This document shows, piece by piece, positions 37,858 to 49,560 of a stretch of DNA of 64,000 nucleotides. Every line of letters starts with the position of its first letter. Position 1 is the stretch's first letter. Under the pieces are notes generated by a model. That model saw nothing but the letters and a program-made list of their open reading frames with translations, ran no database searches and was not told where the DNA came from. The DNA comes from Ehretia macrophylla (taxonomy: Eukaryota; Streptophyta; Magnoliopsida; Boraginales; Ehretiaceae). The DNA lies in contig CM075770.1 of NCBI GenBank assembly GCA_037974665.1, positions 99,307,350-99,371,349 of the forward strand, given 5' to 3'. The translations under genes were made by a program, and so were the position numbers.

Positions 37858-38176
37858 AACATAGCCACAAAGGTTTGAGGAAATGTTTCGTAGAAAGTTT
37901 AATTGAGTCACTAGTATGAAAATGGTGATGTAGTTATCTTCCAAAATCTAACAACCAACATGGCCACAAAGGTTTAAGGTTATTGATTCAATTTGTCGGA
38001 TAACTAAGAGATGGCGGGTTTAATCTAACTAGATCACTTAATCAACATAGCCACAAAGGTTTGAGACCAAAGTGATTTAGGGACTAGAAATGACCAAATC
38101 CTATTTAATGAAATAGACAACCAAAGTGTTGTTGACTCTTGACACCTATATTTTAACATAGCCACAAAGGTTTGAG
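37858..38176 (+). repeat. Four copies of a 22-bp motif in D
   Basis: AACATAGCCACAAAGGTTTG occurs at 37858, 37957 (two changes), 38044 and 38155. The sequence between the copies is diverged (spacings 99, 87 and 111). Confidence 0.85.
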
Positions 38177-41070
38177 AGATATATGTGATTAAGAGAATTT
38201 GGTCACCCACTAAAGGAATCTTAACAGATTTACATTTCACATTAAGGGAGTTTGAGACTCGATAAAATTAGTGGGAGGTATCATTTAATTAAAGTCCTAG
38301 TTAAATGATTAAACAAGTTAAAGTCAACTAGCAATCTTATTTTTCCGCAAGTTTATGGCTACATGTATGAACCCGTCTTTATCTTAATATTCTAGACTTA
38401 TATCACGTGAATCAGGTCAAACTCTATTGATTAATAATGTTGTCTAAGAATAGTTCTTAGAAACTTAATCATATGATTAGATTAGAATGCTCTTAAGTTT
38501 CCTTCTTGATAATGCATCAAAAGGAAAGTGTATGATACTTATGGTTGATAAGTAAAATAACTTAAATATGTTATTGAGTTATATTCTTTTATTGATTGTA
38601 TAATAGTATACAAGATATAAAAGGAATATGATTCTAAACCTACAAAGAGTTGTGTGGTAAGCATATTTCATTGACATAATAAAGGAAGTCAATTCATGGT
38701 CATATTTCCTCTTTCATTAATGCAAAGAAGAAAGGCATGAATAAGATGATTTTTTTTTCTATTAAGCCAGTGGGAGCATAATCTAAAGGATAATTAAGGA
38801 CTATAAAGGTATATGTAAAAGTGTTTACATAACCAACAAATCGGACATTAAAAGGAGGATTTATTCAATATGTCTTTATAGCTTGAATGTCAAGAACATG
38901 AAGCTATAATGAATGATAAATCTCCTTTGTTAATGGTTGTTATTAATTTATGATTTTGATTCTTTTGTGACATAAGTGTGCATGCATTTGAAAGAATCTT
39001 AATCAAAGTATGCTTTGGAAGTGTGGAATGGTTTTAGTGTTAGCAAATGAAACAATTGTTGTTACATTAACTAAAGACAAACATTTTGTTAACTGATTAA
39101 CAACACCCGATGTACCACAATTAAATAGGAGTTTCTTATTGAAGAAATTGTGCTTTGTATGACTTAGTGCAAAAGTTGACTAGTTGGACTAATCAAACAA
39201 TTTACTTGTGGGTTGTACTTTTCTTATTTCTTCTATTGAATAGATCTTGATTCCTACCATTGCTATAACTTTATATGTGATAAAAGTTGGATAGCAACCA
39301 AATACTAAAGGAGGTAATATTTGGATTGTCCTACTTTGATTGAAAAGATTTTAAAAGGACAAGTGGGAGTTTGGGGTTGAAAGGTAATTTCATGCTATAT
39401 CCTTGTTTAATAGGATGTAATTTTTATTTTGTGATCAAATTGTATTGATTTGTTAGATTTTGATCATTTTTGAAGAAAAAGTTTTGTTCAAGAAGGTTGA
39501 TGCATTCTAACTAAATAGAAATAGAGGAAGTGTCCTCTAAGCCACAGAATCACCTAGACCTAAATATTAAATCTATTCAATCTGGTCTGAAATGTCATCA
39601 TACAAGATCTTTGCAAACATAGTAGTGTATCTCATCCTTTGAAGGATATGGGGATATCTTCTATTGGATGCACAAAAATGGTTTGTGACTTGAGATAATT
39701 ATTAGTTAAATGATCCTACAATTTGTAAAGAATTGATATATGATATCTATTCCAAGAAATATTTTAGTGAAATACGTGATGATTATACTCCATATAATTC
39801 AGTCTTATCTGAACACTGATTTTCGAGATGAAGATTGAAGTTAATGGAAAAAGGTTTATGACCTTTTATAGCTAGATTGGTTTCTTGAAAGATATCATGT
39901 GCTTGATTGGGACTGTGTCTTTGCTTACCCTAAAGTAGAGAGGCATATTCCAAAAGAGAGCATAATGGATGAAATCTTTTACCAATCGTTAAGCTTAAGT
40001 CTATTTTCATTATGTACTTGGATGAACCTTGTATGCATCAGCGTTAGTGGGAGCACAACCACTATTCTTAATCTGTATGTTGATGACTTGTATATCATAG
40101 TTGATGATATAAGTGATGTGATGTCAGTTAAAGTCTAGTCATATTAAATGTTCTCCATATTTGGATGATGTTAGTAGTATCTAGGGAATTCGTAGCTATG
40201 GTGATAGTATGAAAAGATTACTTAACATATTCCAAATATTGTACCTAGAGTGATCTTGAAAGTGTTCAAGATGATTTTCAAAAAGAAATCAAAGAAATGA
40301 ATTGTTGTCCTTAAGACAATGAATCCATCTCCGACGAATGATTTTCGAGAAACTCTAATAGTATAGCATACTTGGGATGAAATCATTATATGCTTGAGAT
40401 GACTTCATAAGTTGCTATACTAAGTACAACGTTTGACATTGCGCAAATTGTAAAGTGTTACGAGTTAATGTCAATTCTATCCAAATTGAGAATGTTGGAT
40501 AACACTTGTATATGTATTTAAAGTACTTCTGAAGCACTTAAAATACATTCTATGGAGAAGGTAAAATTCGTGGTGACGGATTTATTAGTTTAGATTTTGA
40601 TCTGAAACTAATAATAGAAAGTCTATTTCGGGGTTCATATCTAGTGGGAGTACAATTAGTTAGAAAGGTTCTAAACGAACTGTATGACCCATTACATATA
40701 TTATATCTTTTGAAATATTCGATGGTACAAAAGAAGTTGTTTGGATCAAGGTAATCATACAAAGTTGATCATGGTTATTATCATTTAAGTTGTGATGCAT
40801 TTACATTACAACTATAGTGGAGCTATTGCACAAGCTAAAGGAACCAAGGTCTCACAGTATGTCCAAACATTTGGAAAGGTGTTTCCATCTTCATATATTG
40901 TATCTGTAGCCTATAACAATATGTTATTGCAGAAAAACGACTATATCTCTTGATGTAGCTGACCCACTTACCATAGCCATGAATTAGTCATAACTAGGTC
41001 CACGTCTTGGGAAAATGGATATATGATATCATTGTGTGTTGCGCTAATACTATATATATCATAGCATTAA
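38177..41070 (+). pseudogene. pol: Ty1/copia pol remnant (D)
   Basis: Most of this region is too decayed to read. The clear part is RT: an open stretch from 39899 ends with VSGSTTTILNLYVDDLYII (around 40048-40107), which holds the catalytic YVDD (40075-40086), followed by VDDISDVMSVK. Preceding residues (MDEIFYQSLSLSLF) fit the region upstream of YVDD in copia RT. Downstream fragments resemble the end of RT and RNase H (for example SILSKLRMLDNTC near 40470). Integrase and protease are not recognisable. Stops throughout show that it is dead. In contrast to Q, D keeps an intact YVDD. Confidence 0.75.
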
Positions 41071-41084
41071 TGCAAGTGGGAGAT
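41071..41084 (+). other. Polypurine tract of D
   Basis: TGCAAGTGGGAGAT lies directly before the right LTR (TGTTAGAGATATG). Confidence 0.75.
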
Positions 41085-43425
41085 TGTTAGAGATATGTCA
41101 TAATGTTATATAGTTAGATGACCTATTTTGGGATATTTTCGCATTAACTTGTACATAATAGCATTTACGTCTATATGTTTGTTTACATATTGACTTGTTT
41201 GTGACGTTCATATTCTTTTTTATTCCTTTTATATGAATGTGTTCTTAATGTTTTTCGAAGAAGACATATATTTGAAAAGAGCTTAGAATACGTTGGCATA
41301 TTTCTTTGATATGATAAAAATTCAAACTGATTCATAGCCCTCAAATTATTCGACCGGGACTAGAATAATAAAGTGTGGTCTATCATATGTAGTTACCTTT
41401 GATTAATATAGGGATATTAATGATAAAGGGTGACAAGTCTTGTGCTATAACAGTATAGGGATGCAATTAACTTACATGTGAGTGATCGTTAGTGGAACAA
41501 ATCATTGAATGTGACCAGAATAACAAACTACATGACTTTGGATTAATAGTTTGTTATTCATTGCGAATTGTACAAATTAATCATTTGACTTGAGAAATTA
41601 CAGTTGCTGGATATATCATGAGCTAAATCTTGCGTTTGCACAAAACTCGCCTTATTCGAGGTGAGCAAAGGCCTCTTGCAGTTTAGTTTTATGATATAAA
41701 GACCGACATATAATTGTCAAGATAGGATCTGTTAACCTCCGTCGTGAGGCAATGTCCTATGCGATCTTATTTCGATTGTTGAATGAGAAAGTCCTTAGCC
41801 GGGGCACAAAAGATGGAATGATGGAAAGGGATTTTTTCATAGGTGTCATCTCTCATTCTACCGAATAGATCTATGTATAGAATCGAGCAGGATGACTTAA
41901 TCGTATCATGGTTCTCAATTCAATCGGAACATATTTAATGGAAGGATCGGACTAAATGCTAATTTGCGACTATAAATAGATTCATAAAAGTTGGACTTCA
42001 TTACCGTATAAATTGTCATGATGTGCGTATGTTGCTAGATGTAATTCTTGAACGTGAGAGTATTCCGGGGAATGACGGAGATATTACCTAAATAAATTAA
42101 AAACGTTTAATATGTCCCTCATCGTTATGCGGTTATGAATCTAGAAAGTCACACACATAAAGAGTATCAAGAATAAAGCATTTAATAAGCTTGTAATTCA
42201 TTTTGGAACATTAATTGTTAAGCGGGCCAAAAGTATAATTACTTAAAATATTGGGGCCAAAGTATGAATATTAAAAGTATTGGGACCAAAGTACAAATAC
42301 TAAAAATATTGAGGCCAAAATAAAAATAGAGAGACGGGTTAATTTCCAATTAGTTATTCTAATGGAGATTAGAATTAATTATTAGAAAGTTGTCACTAGA
42401 AGACAAAAGACAAGTTGTCATTAGAAGACAAAACACTAGTGGACGAAACACTAAAAGACAAAGTACTAAAAGACAAAGAACAAGTTGGCAAAAGAAGATG
42501 TCTTGAATGTATGCATGCTTGCCACTTGACAAAATGAAGATATCTCAAGATAATGCATGCTTGCCACTTGTCACAAGATAGGACAACTTAAGACATTATA
42601 TAAAAGCCATGTTCTCTTCTTTGTGCTAGTTGGATTTTCGGCCAGAGCATGCTCAAGCAAGACAAGAATAGCTTTCATTCTCTCTTTCTCTCACTTATTT
42701 GGCCAACACCAGAAAGTAACAAAAGAAAATTTCTCTCACTTCTTCTTTTACTCTTTACCCCCGTCCAAGATAAGAAGAAACACTTGGTGTTTCTTTCTTG
42801 TACTTTCATACACACACAAGCTCAGCTCTACTACCGAGAAGCTAGCGCATTTACTTGGTTGGTGGAGTTTGCTTTTGGATGCTTGTGTGTCAATCTATGA
42901 CTTTTACACTTGTGAATGAGGCTAGTCCATGCCATCTATTTTTCATAATCATTTCGGCCATCAACGGGAATGAAGAAAAAGATGAGAACTATGTCTTCTT
43001 CCTTGATGCTCTCGGTCAAAGCACGAAAAAGGATAAGTGTTATTCTTTTTGCTTCATATCTATATGCAAACTTTAATCTACTACTAAGTAGCTAGCACAT
43101 TAACTTAGTTTGTAGAAATAACCTTTGGATGCTTGTATGTTTTGATCTAGAGCCTTTGCACGTGTGAAAGAGACTTGTTTACGCCGTAGCGTCTCTGTCG
43201 TGATTCCACATTCTTTCGGCTATAATTGGGAGGTATACCGTTTTATCTCTCATTTACTTTATAGTATAGTTGATATATTATATGTTGCATGTTGATTACC
43301 ATAGACTTTACTTTGGAAATGCATGTGATTACAAAAGCTAATGTTGAAAATTTTAAAATGCTCAACACTTTCGCTTTAACTCTATTATGTTGTGGATCAC
43401 ACGTTTTCGAGAGACGATCCTTTCA
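41085..43425 (+). repeat. 3' LTR of D (2341 bp)
   Basis: It aligns with the left LTR throughout and ends GACGATCCTTTCA. Differences are scattered substitutions and small indels, including an extra stretch near 41310-41330. Confidence 0.88.
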
Positions 43426-43954
43426 GATACTATACAATAATTCAACTACAAAAGAGTGTTACATCACTGCCCGAGACATGGAAACTGAAACTACCCTACT
43501 GTTCTACAAAGTAGGGTTTCAACGACAGCTATAGTCACCCTTCTACCTGAGAATAATACAAGTAAACTCTACTCTTTACAACTTGGATCATTATCAGAAC
43601 ATGGCAGGCAAGGAACTTCGAACATGTAATCAATTAACTTTGGTACATAACAATAGCTTCCATTTTAAGCTAAACTTCACCTGCCGGGGAGGGGGGGATG
43701 CGGGAAAGAGGGTAAGCTCTTGGGAAGCTTAGTGAGGGTGGAATAGGGAAAGTTTTGAAAATGTTTTTGGGGAAAGGGCTTTTGAAAACCATTATGCGAT
43801 GCATTACATGTACTATAACATTAATGAGCTATCCACATATGGTAAACGTTAAGATACAATACATATGATAACCAGTAGAGATTACTATCACATTCACCAC
43901 GTATTAATAGCAGTAACGACATATAGATAAACAATCAACTTTTTTTCCCCGAGG

Positions 43955-43969
43955 GGTCCTATAGGGACC
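43955..43969 (-). other. Hairpin in solo LTR C
   Basis: GGTCC and GGACC pair around TATAG, about 105 bases past the shared word, where hairpin 1 lies in other LTRs. The arms are unlike those of A, P, B and F, so homology is uncertain. Confidence 0.5.
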
Positions 43970-46900
43970 AAGCGAGAGTACTTAATCAAATAATAAAAAT
44001 GATACATTTCGATATCATTTCCATTGAGGTGGCCGGCCTCAAATCACGATTTCAACTTCTTATCTCTCCCCAATAGGGTACTCCGGATGGCACCTGAAAT
44101 CTACGACCTAACTCTCCGAGGGTGTAATGCCAAGCAAGAGATGGACTAAGACCACGATAGTCACGGGAGCACTGACAAGCCCTATGTTGCCCAACGTTCA
44201 TGGACGCTATCATGCCTGAGATTGTACCCCCAATAGAACACACACATGCATAGATAACCATTTAATACGCAATCAATAATCATTTGAGGGGATGATAAAG
44301 TAAATCGTCTCCGTACTTGCAGATATTAGAGATGAATTTAACAATAACTCATTGTCGACACCTAAATATGTAATAAATCCCATCTCAGCTGATAATCAAT
44401 GGCAAAAGTAGATAACCATATACATATGTTATAGTCTAGGTAAACTCAAGTCTCAATAAGAATCACGTTTCCTGGTAATTCAGTAATCTTAACTAGCTAA
44501 GATAATTCATGTCTGATTTATTTAAATGTCCTCTGAACTCCTTCAAACAATAAGCTAAAGCCTACTTAGCAGGTAATAACAATTTATTTAACTTGTATAT
44601 TAAACTCCTAACCAATTAATTCAACTTACTAGTAACATTTACTTTCAGGTCCTATTTGAATCTATTTAAGATTATAATTCTATACTCGCAGCTCGGGTAC
44701 ATACGATACTACATTTCCTGATATTTAAATAAGACAATTTTTATCTTATTCATCTATATGTCTTCCCAGGCGCCTTCAATCAAACAGTAAAATTCATTAA
44801 TACTAGAGATTGGAATCCAAGAGGAGTTCAATTAATTCTAAGTGTTTCTACTTATTAGCATATACTAACTTCTAGGTGTCTTTACTTATTAGCGTACACT
44901 AACCCTACCAGTCTTAATACTCAATCGTAATTCAGCTAATTAGATTCGTTAATTTCAATCACTTTCTAACTAAGATAAAACAAGATAAGTACGTAGTAAC
45001 AAACTATATCAGTCTTAGTTCTATAATTTCATGAGGTAAATTAAACTTGCAAATAATATGAATAAACCTTTTCCCCATAAGTGAAACGGTTTACATGCTA
45101 AAAGGAAGTTCATCCTACAAATTTATACTGGATAATATACATATATTCACCTATTTTGCATGCAATTTGGATTAAACTTCCTCCAATTAACAACAGGTAA
45201 ATGGGAAATTCGTAGTTGACTTCTGAATTATAGTTCAACACCTACCTAACACCAATTTGAGCAACTAACACTTTATAATCCTAACTAACTATCAAAGCTC
45301 AACTCGCCCAAAACAAAACTGCTAGAAAAGTTAATACACATTCAGATATATAGCATTTTCATTCGTACCCATTAAAGTTTTCATGTAATAATTTTAAAGA
45401 TTCCTCACATTGGCAGTGTATAATTTATAAGTTAATAACTAACATATTATACATATGGTCGACCTTCACATGCACGAGTTATAAGTTAATAACTAACACA
45501 TATAATTAACTCATTTGAATAAACATGAGTTTATGAAAAATTTCCTTACCTCACTGCTCACGGAAGTTATAATTTTCGCGTAATTGTAGTATATATACTG
45601 ACGTGTGAGTTGAAATATATATTCGTTGGTGTGGTTTTTGCTATTGCCGAAGTAAGTGGCGTTTTTATAACGCTAAACATTAGTTTCGATTGGATGAATG
45701 TAGCGGTGGGGATTAGCTAGTGATTAACAAACTAGCTGATCACTCGTGTAAATCTTAAGCGTTCATGTAAGGTGACAGCGATGAGGAGCTATGCGGTGCT
45801 GATTAGTACAAGTTATCCTTAGGCATTTGATTGCTATGTTTGTAATGATCATGCTAAAGACAAACCAGGTGGCTGTCCCTGAAAGTGGTGTTGAATGACT
45901 ATGCTAAATTGGGCATTGGTTCGTTATGATATTTCCTTACGTGGGTGATAAAGCGGTGTGGTGAAAACGTAGGCTGCTGCGTTATGGGGATTAAATCGGG
46001 GCGGTGCTGACCTTTTCCTAGGAGGGTAATGATGATGGTGAAGCACATGATGAAGTAGATTAGGCGATGATGAATTACTAGCGTGGCATTGTGGTATATG
46101 GTGCAAGATGTTAGCGTGGCAAATCATGGTGCAGGGTGCAAGATGTCGAGCAGTTAATTTAGCTTAGTGTTTGGTTGCCTAATGATGTTTGCATGTTATT
46201 GGTTTTTGGTGGCAGTGGATGGTAATAGCACTTGGAAGGTAAATGATAATGCTAGGCTATAATGATTTGGCAATGGGTTGAAGAAAGCGAGAATTTTAGG
46301 ATGGTGGAGCTAAGGCCTTGGCAGGCATTGGCTTAATATGAATTTAGTTAATATCCCTAATTAATTTATTTGTAAACACTTCAGAATAAATCTAGATATC
46401 CTCAAATTATCTAGTGTACTTATTAAAACTACTTAGTTGACACCCTAATTTCCTTGGCAAATTGAGATTGAAGCACGTCAGGCTGGTAGCACTATAAGCT
46501 TCGGTGGTGTAAGAAATAGTTGGTTGGGAAACAATGAGGTTAATAGTGGGAACACGAATCCTATCCAAGAACTAATGAATTATTTTCGAAATGTTATTTT
46601 AATCTTTCATTTTAATGGAAAGCTATATTAATTTATTAAGAGTAAATATTTCTAATAAATTCATTGGTAAGCATTTAGTAAAGTAATAACCCTAAGTATA
46701 ATATAATGTACTTATTAGATTAAACTACTTTAACATACTAATTTTCATTTTAAAATTATTATATAATTGTTTACCTAGTCATTACCCTTAAAATTATTAT
46801 AGTCTATCATTTTTTTTCCCAGCAAGTCTTATTCTAACAAATTAGCATTCCTAAGTAGTTTATTTGTAATCATTTCATAATAAACCTAAGTAGTAATGTA

Positions 46901-48061
46901 CTTATTATTTAAACTATTTAGTTAACATGCTAACTTCTTCTCTTTTTTTTCATTTTACAAGTTAAGATTTATATGGTTATTATTTATCATGTAAAAGTGT
47001 TTTCATATGATTTAATATGCATACTAGGTTAGCCTTATTGTTTTAATTGAAATGAATGCTTAGTTTAATATGTTAGGGTTTATAATTCTTCTAAGGTCAA
47101 ATTAATTCATATCATAAGGGCACATACCTATTATAAAATAAAAGTTGATCATATGTGATTGTACTCTATTTATATTTGGCACGTAATTTAATATAAGATA
47201 TGAATACCTAAATAAGGCCATGCCACAAATCACATACGAAATGCAAGTACTCATTACTAAAGCTCAATTAATATATGAAAATTGAGTACGGGGCCTCACA
47301 TGAGGCGTGTGGGAGAGAAGTTTTAAGATAAGATAATTTCTTGATTTTAAATTAAGAAGATAATGTAATTATCTTCAAGATAATTTAAGAGATAATCAAG
47401 CAATAGACTCCTAATGTAACTAAATCTCTCCCTCTCTTATATCCCTTAGAAATTCGGCCATATCATGGATCTAACACACACGATCACTTGTTTAAGAGAC
47501 ACACATACCCATATACACATTGATACATGGCCAAGAGGAGAAAAGATAGGCAGAAAGAAAAATCTACCTTTTCTAAACCATTGATCAAGGAAGTGGAAAA
47601 AGGGGAGAAGGCTTTGGGGTTCCTCGCGCATGGAGGTGATACACGGCCTTGGGATAAATTTTTCCAGCAATTCCACAGTCCTATAAACGTGTGTGTGTTG
47701 TGGATTGACACCAATACAGAGGTAAAATCAAGTACAATTAATTTCTAGCACAAGATTGCGATTTCGGTGTTGTTTTTAGCATGATTTCGTGTATTCTTCC
47801 ACTTGTGGATTATTGGCTGCAATTTATTATTTATGAACTCAATATAAACTGTAATTAAATGTTTAGGAGCCTTAGGATCCATACTCCTTCACTCCCAAGA
47901 AATCTCCGCTTGATCATACAGTTAAAAAGATGAATCTCCGCCATCAAGATCCCCCTCTGTTCAGGCCGAGGACTCTTTCACGCCTACTGCTCTTTGGTAC
48001 CTACCTCTTCTCATTGCCCTCTCAAAAAGGCCTGAGAGCCAACGTCTTCCAACATTGTCCC

Positions 48062-48599
48062 TGTAACGCCCCCGCTCCCCGGGTGGAACCCACCATGGAA
48101 TCTCACGGGACACGCCACTACAACAATATTGTCCGCTATTGGAAGTCCCTGGCCCGCAGGAATAGGTCCCTCACGGCTTTGTTTCTCCCACGGTCTCCCA
48201 TGGAAAAAGGCCTTGTTGCTAATACAAAGGATTTCGTCCTATATATTCAAAAGGATCACTTCACAATCTTCCGATGTGGGATTATGTTACCACATTCTAC
48301 CCCCCTTAAGAGGCCCCGCGCCCTCGCGGGCATGAGCACAAAGGAAGACCCGCTCTGATACCACTTTGTAACGCCCCCGCTCCCTGGGTGGAGCCCACCA
48401 CGGAGTCTTACGGGACACGCCACTACAACAATATTGTCCGCTATTGGCAGTCCCTGGCCCGCAGGCACAGGTCCCTCACGGCTTTGTTTCTCCCACGGTC
48501 TCCCATGGAAAAAGGCCTTGTTGCTAATACAAAGGATTTCATCCTATATATTCAAAAGGATCACTTCACAATCTTCCGATATGGGATTGTGTTACCACA
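48062..48599 (-). mobile_element. TRIM element (538 bp)
   Basis: Two 233-bp LTRs (48062-48294 and 48367-48599) flank a 72-bp internal region. On the minus strand the LTR begins TGTGGTAAC and ends GGGGGCGTTACA. An exact initiator-Met primer site TGGTATCAGAGC (48352-48363, minus) lies inside the first LTR end, and a purine-rich GAGGGGGGTAGAA precedes the other LTR. The flanks are GTCCC (48057-48061) and GTCCT (48600-48604). The LTRs differ at about 11 sites (roughly 95% identical). It is GC-richer than its surroundings. ORFs across it are artefacts of the LTR sequence. It is inserted in the I1 accessory ORF. Confidence 0.93.
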
Positions 48600-49272
48600 G
48601 TCCTTCTATCCATTATCAACTTCATTAATACTACCTTCATGTCTAGGAATTCCTTAGAGGTCGGGGCATTGTCGTCAGGCGACACTTCCCAAATCTCTTA
48701 CGCTGCACTTGCATGGTGTTGTACTACCACAAACGAGGACCAAAACACTTTTCTCAAGTATATTGTCATTCCCGAGAGGTTCGAGCTGAGGATTCCCTTG
48801 GAAGAAAACAAGACTTGCAACCCCAGTCCTGGCGAATTGACTTTCTATTCCGCAGTCTTCGAGTTTTTTGCTGTTCTCTTTCATTCCTTCGTTAGAGATG
48901 TTTTCAACCACTTCTCCATTATCCCAGGTCAACTTTAACCTAATGGTTGAAGGATCATGATTGCCTTTTATGTCTACACGAGTCAAACAGGGTGTGAACT
49001 AACACCAACCCTATTCCTTTCTTTCTACAACCTTATGTCCGACGATAAAAAAAGGGCTTGGTTGGTATTACTTCGCAGCTCAAAGTAGAGATAACCTCTT
49101 CACTGATTGGCCCTCCAACAATAAAGGTTGGCACAATAAATTCTTCTTTATCAAGTTAGACAAGCCTTATGATGTCCTCCTGGCATTGAAAAAACTATGG
49201 AAACCTAATGCTCCTAATCCCAACCTAACAAGAAATGATCTCAACGTGATCACATATATAGTTGGCCCTATA

Positions 49273-49500
49273 CCATGATAAGCATGTCCAACCCCGAGAA
49301 TTTAGGATCGATGAATGGGTGCTGAGGAAGAGATTTTGAAATACCCACGAGGTCAATGCTGGTAAGTTAAGAGCAAATTGGGAAGGTCCTTGTGAAGTAG
49401 TGGATGTTGCCAGACATGGGGCCTACAAATTGCTCGATGGGGAAAGAAAAGATCTGCCACATAGATGCAACTCTATACAGTTGAAGAAGTATCATTTCTG
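49273..49500 (+). pseudogene. pol: Integrase C-terminus of Tat-type pol (I2)
   Basis: The frame reads YHDKHVQPREFRIDEWVLRK, then NAGKLRANWEGPCEVVDVA, HGAYKLLDGERKDLPH and ends QLKKYHF with a stop at 49498-49500. This is the conserved end of gypsy integrase, which contacts DNA during insertion. The W.LRK, NWEGP.EV and GAY.L blocks and the LKKY(Y/H)F end are typical of Tat-lineage proteins. One in-frame stop (about 49339) breaks it. Everything upstream (gag, protease, RT, RNase H, integrase core) is missing. The sequence immediately to the left belongs to I1 in opposite orientation. Confidence 0.88.
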
Positions 49501-49560
49501 AAAAATGTACCATTGGAAGTATGAATAAAAGATTGCTCATGAAAATCGAGTTCACTCTAA

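Larger units (their letters stand above)
34340..43425 (+). mobile_element. Ty1/copia element D (9.1 kb)
   Basis: Its LTRs are 34340-36654 and 41085-43425. It has an initiator-Met-type primer site (36657-36670), a repeat-rich leader, decayed pol and a polypurine tract (41071-41084). The flanks are GCTAC (34335-34339) and GATAC (43426-43430), one mismatch. It is inserted in solo LTR C. Coding regions are heavily degraded, and gag is not recognisable. Confidence 0.88.
34208..47300 (-). mobile_element. Solo LTR C (about 4.0 kb), split by element D
   Basis: It is flanked by perfect TGAGG repeats (34203-34207 and 47301-47305). The minus strand starts TGTGAGGCCCCGTACTC and ends GGGATCATTACA. Copia element D and one repeat (34340-43430) lie inside; without them C is about 4.0 kb. 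It carries the shared word (44074-44090) and a hairpin at the place expected for hairpin 1 (43955-43969). No protein motif is visible. A stretch at 45560-46340 is G-rich on the plus strand. Confidence 0.85.
12643..47891 (+). mobile_element. Ty1/copia element Q, nested host of A, B and C
   Basis: Two LTRs (12643-14451 and 29577-47891) flank a primer site, gag, a decayed pol and a polypurine tract. The target repeats CTCCC are identical at 12638-12642 and 47892-47896 although 35 kb apart. Element A lies in the leader, and solo LTRs B and C lie in the right LTR. Without the insertions, Q would be about 9.2 kb. Many stops in pol and differences between the LTRs indicate an old insertion. Confidence 0.88.
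29577..47891 (+). repeat. 3' LTR of Q, interrupted by B and C
   Basis: The LTR is in three pieces: 29577-30156, 33543-34207 and 47301-47891. Removing B and C with one repeat each leaves about 1826 bp, matching the 1809 bp left LTR. The piece boundaries are confirmed by the uninterrupted left LTR. It ends ATACTCCTTCA, followed by the CTCCC target repeat. Confidence 0.9.
11825..49272 (-). mobile_element. Tat-type Ty3/gypsy element I1, 3' part, hosting Q and the TRIM
   Basis: Only the 3' end of this minus-strand element remains: its 3' LTR (11825-12158), a polypurine tract (12159-12180 on the minus strand) and an accessory ORF that runs on the plus strand, antisense to the element. The ORF was interrupted by copia element Q (12643-47891) and a TRIM (48062-48599). 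I1 stops near 49272, where integrase sequence of an oppositely oriented element (I2) begins. The outer flank of the LTR is GCCAA (11820-11824). I1's own pol is missing. Confidence 0.65.
12612..49272 (+). pseudogene. Tat accessory ORF, Transposase_28-like, split by Q and the TRIM
   Basis: The ORF starts at an ATG at 12612 (MESGGSPRDS) and stops being I1 sequence at 12642. It resumes at 47897 and again at 48600, after the two insertions. The recognisable domain runs from about 48740 to 49250: RIPLEENKTCNPSPGELTF, FVRDVFNHFSIIPGQL, KKGLGWYYFAAQSRDNLF, then WPSNNKGWHNKFFFIKLDK. This pattern belongs to the 'putative gypsy type transposon' family (Pfam PF04195), which is common in plant Tat-lineage elements as an extra ORF. 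Its function is unknown. Stops and frame changes break it (for example near 48959 and 48998). It ends abruptly at the junction with element I2. Confidence 0.7.

Noticed and set aside
47930-48657. ORFs of 142 and 89 codons with similar sequence
   Set aside because: They arise from the two TRIM LTRs and flanking sequence; the similarity is due to the LTR duplication.
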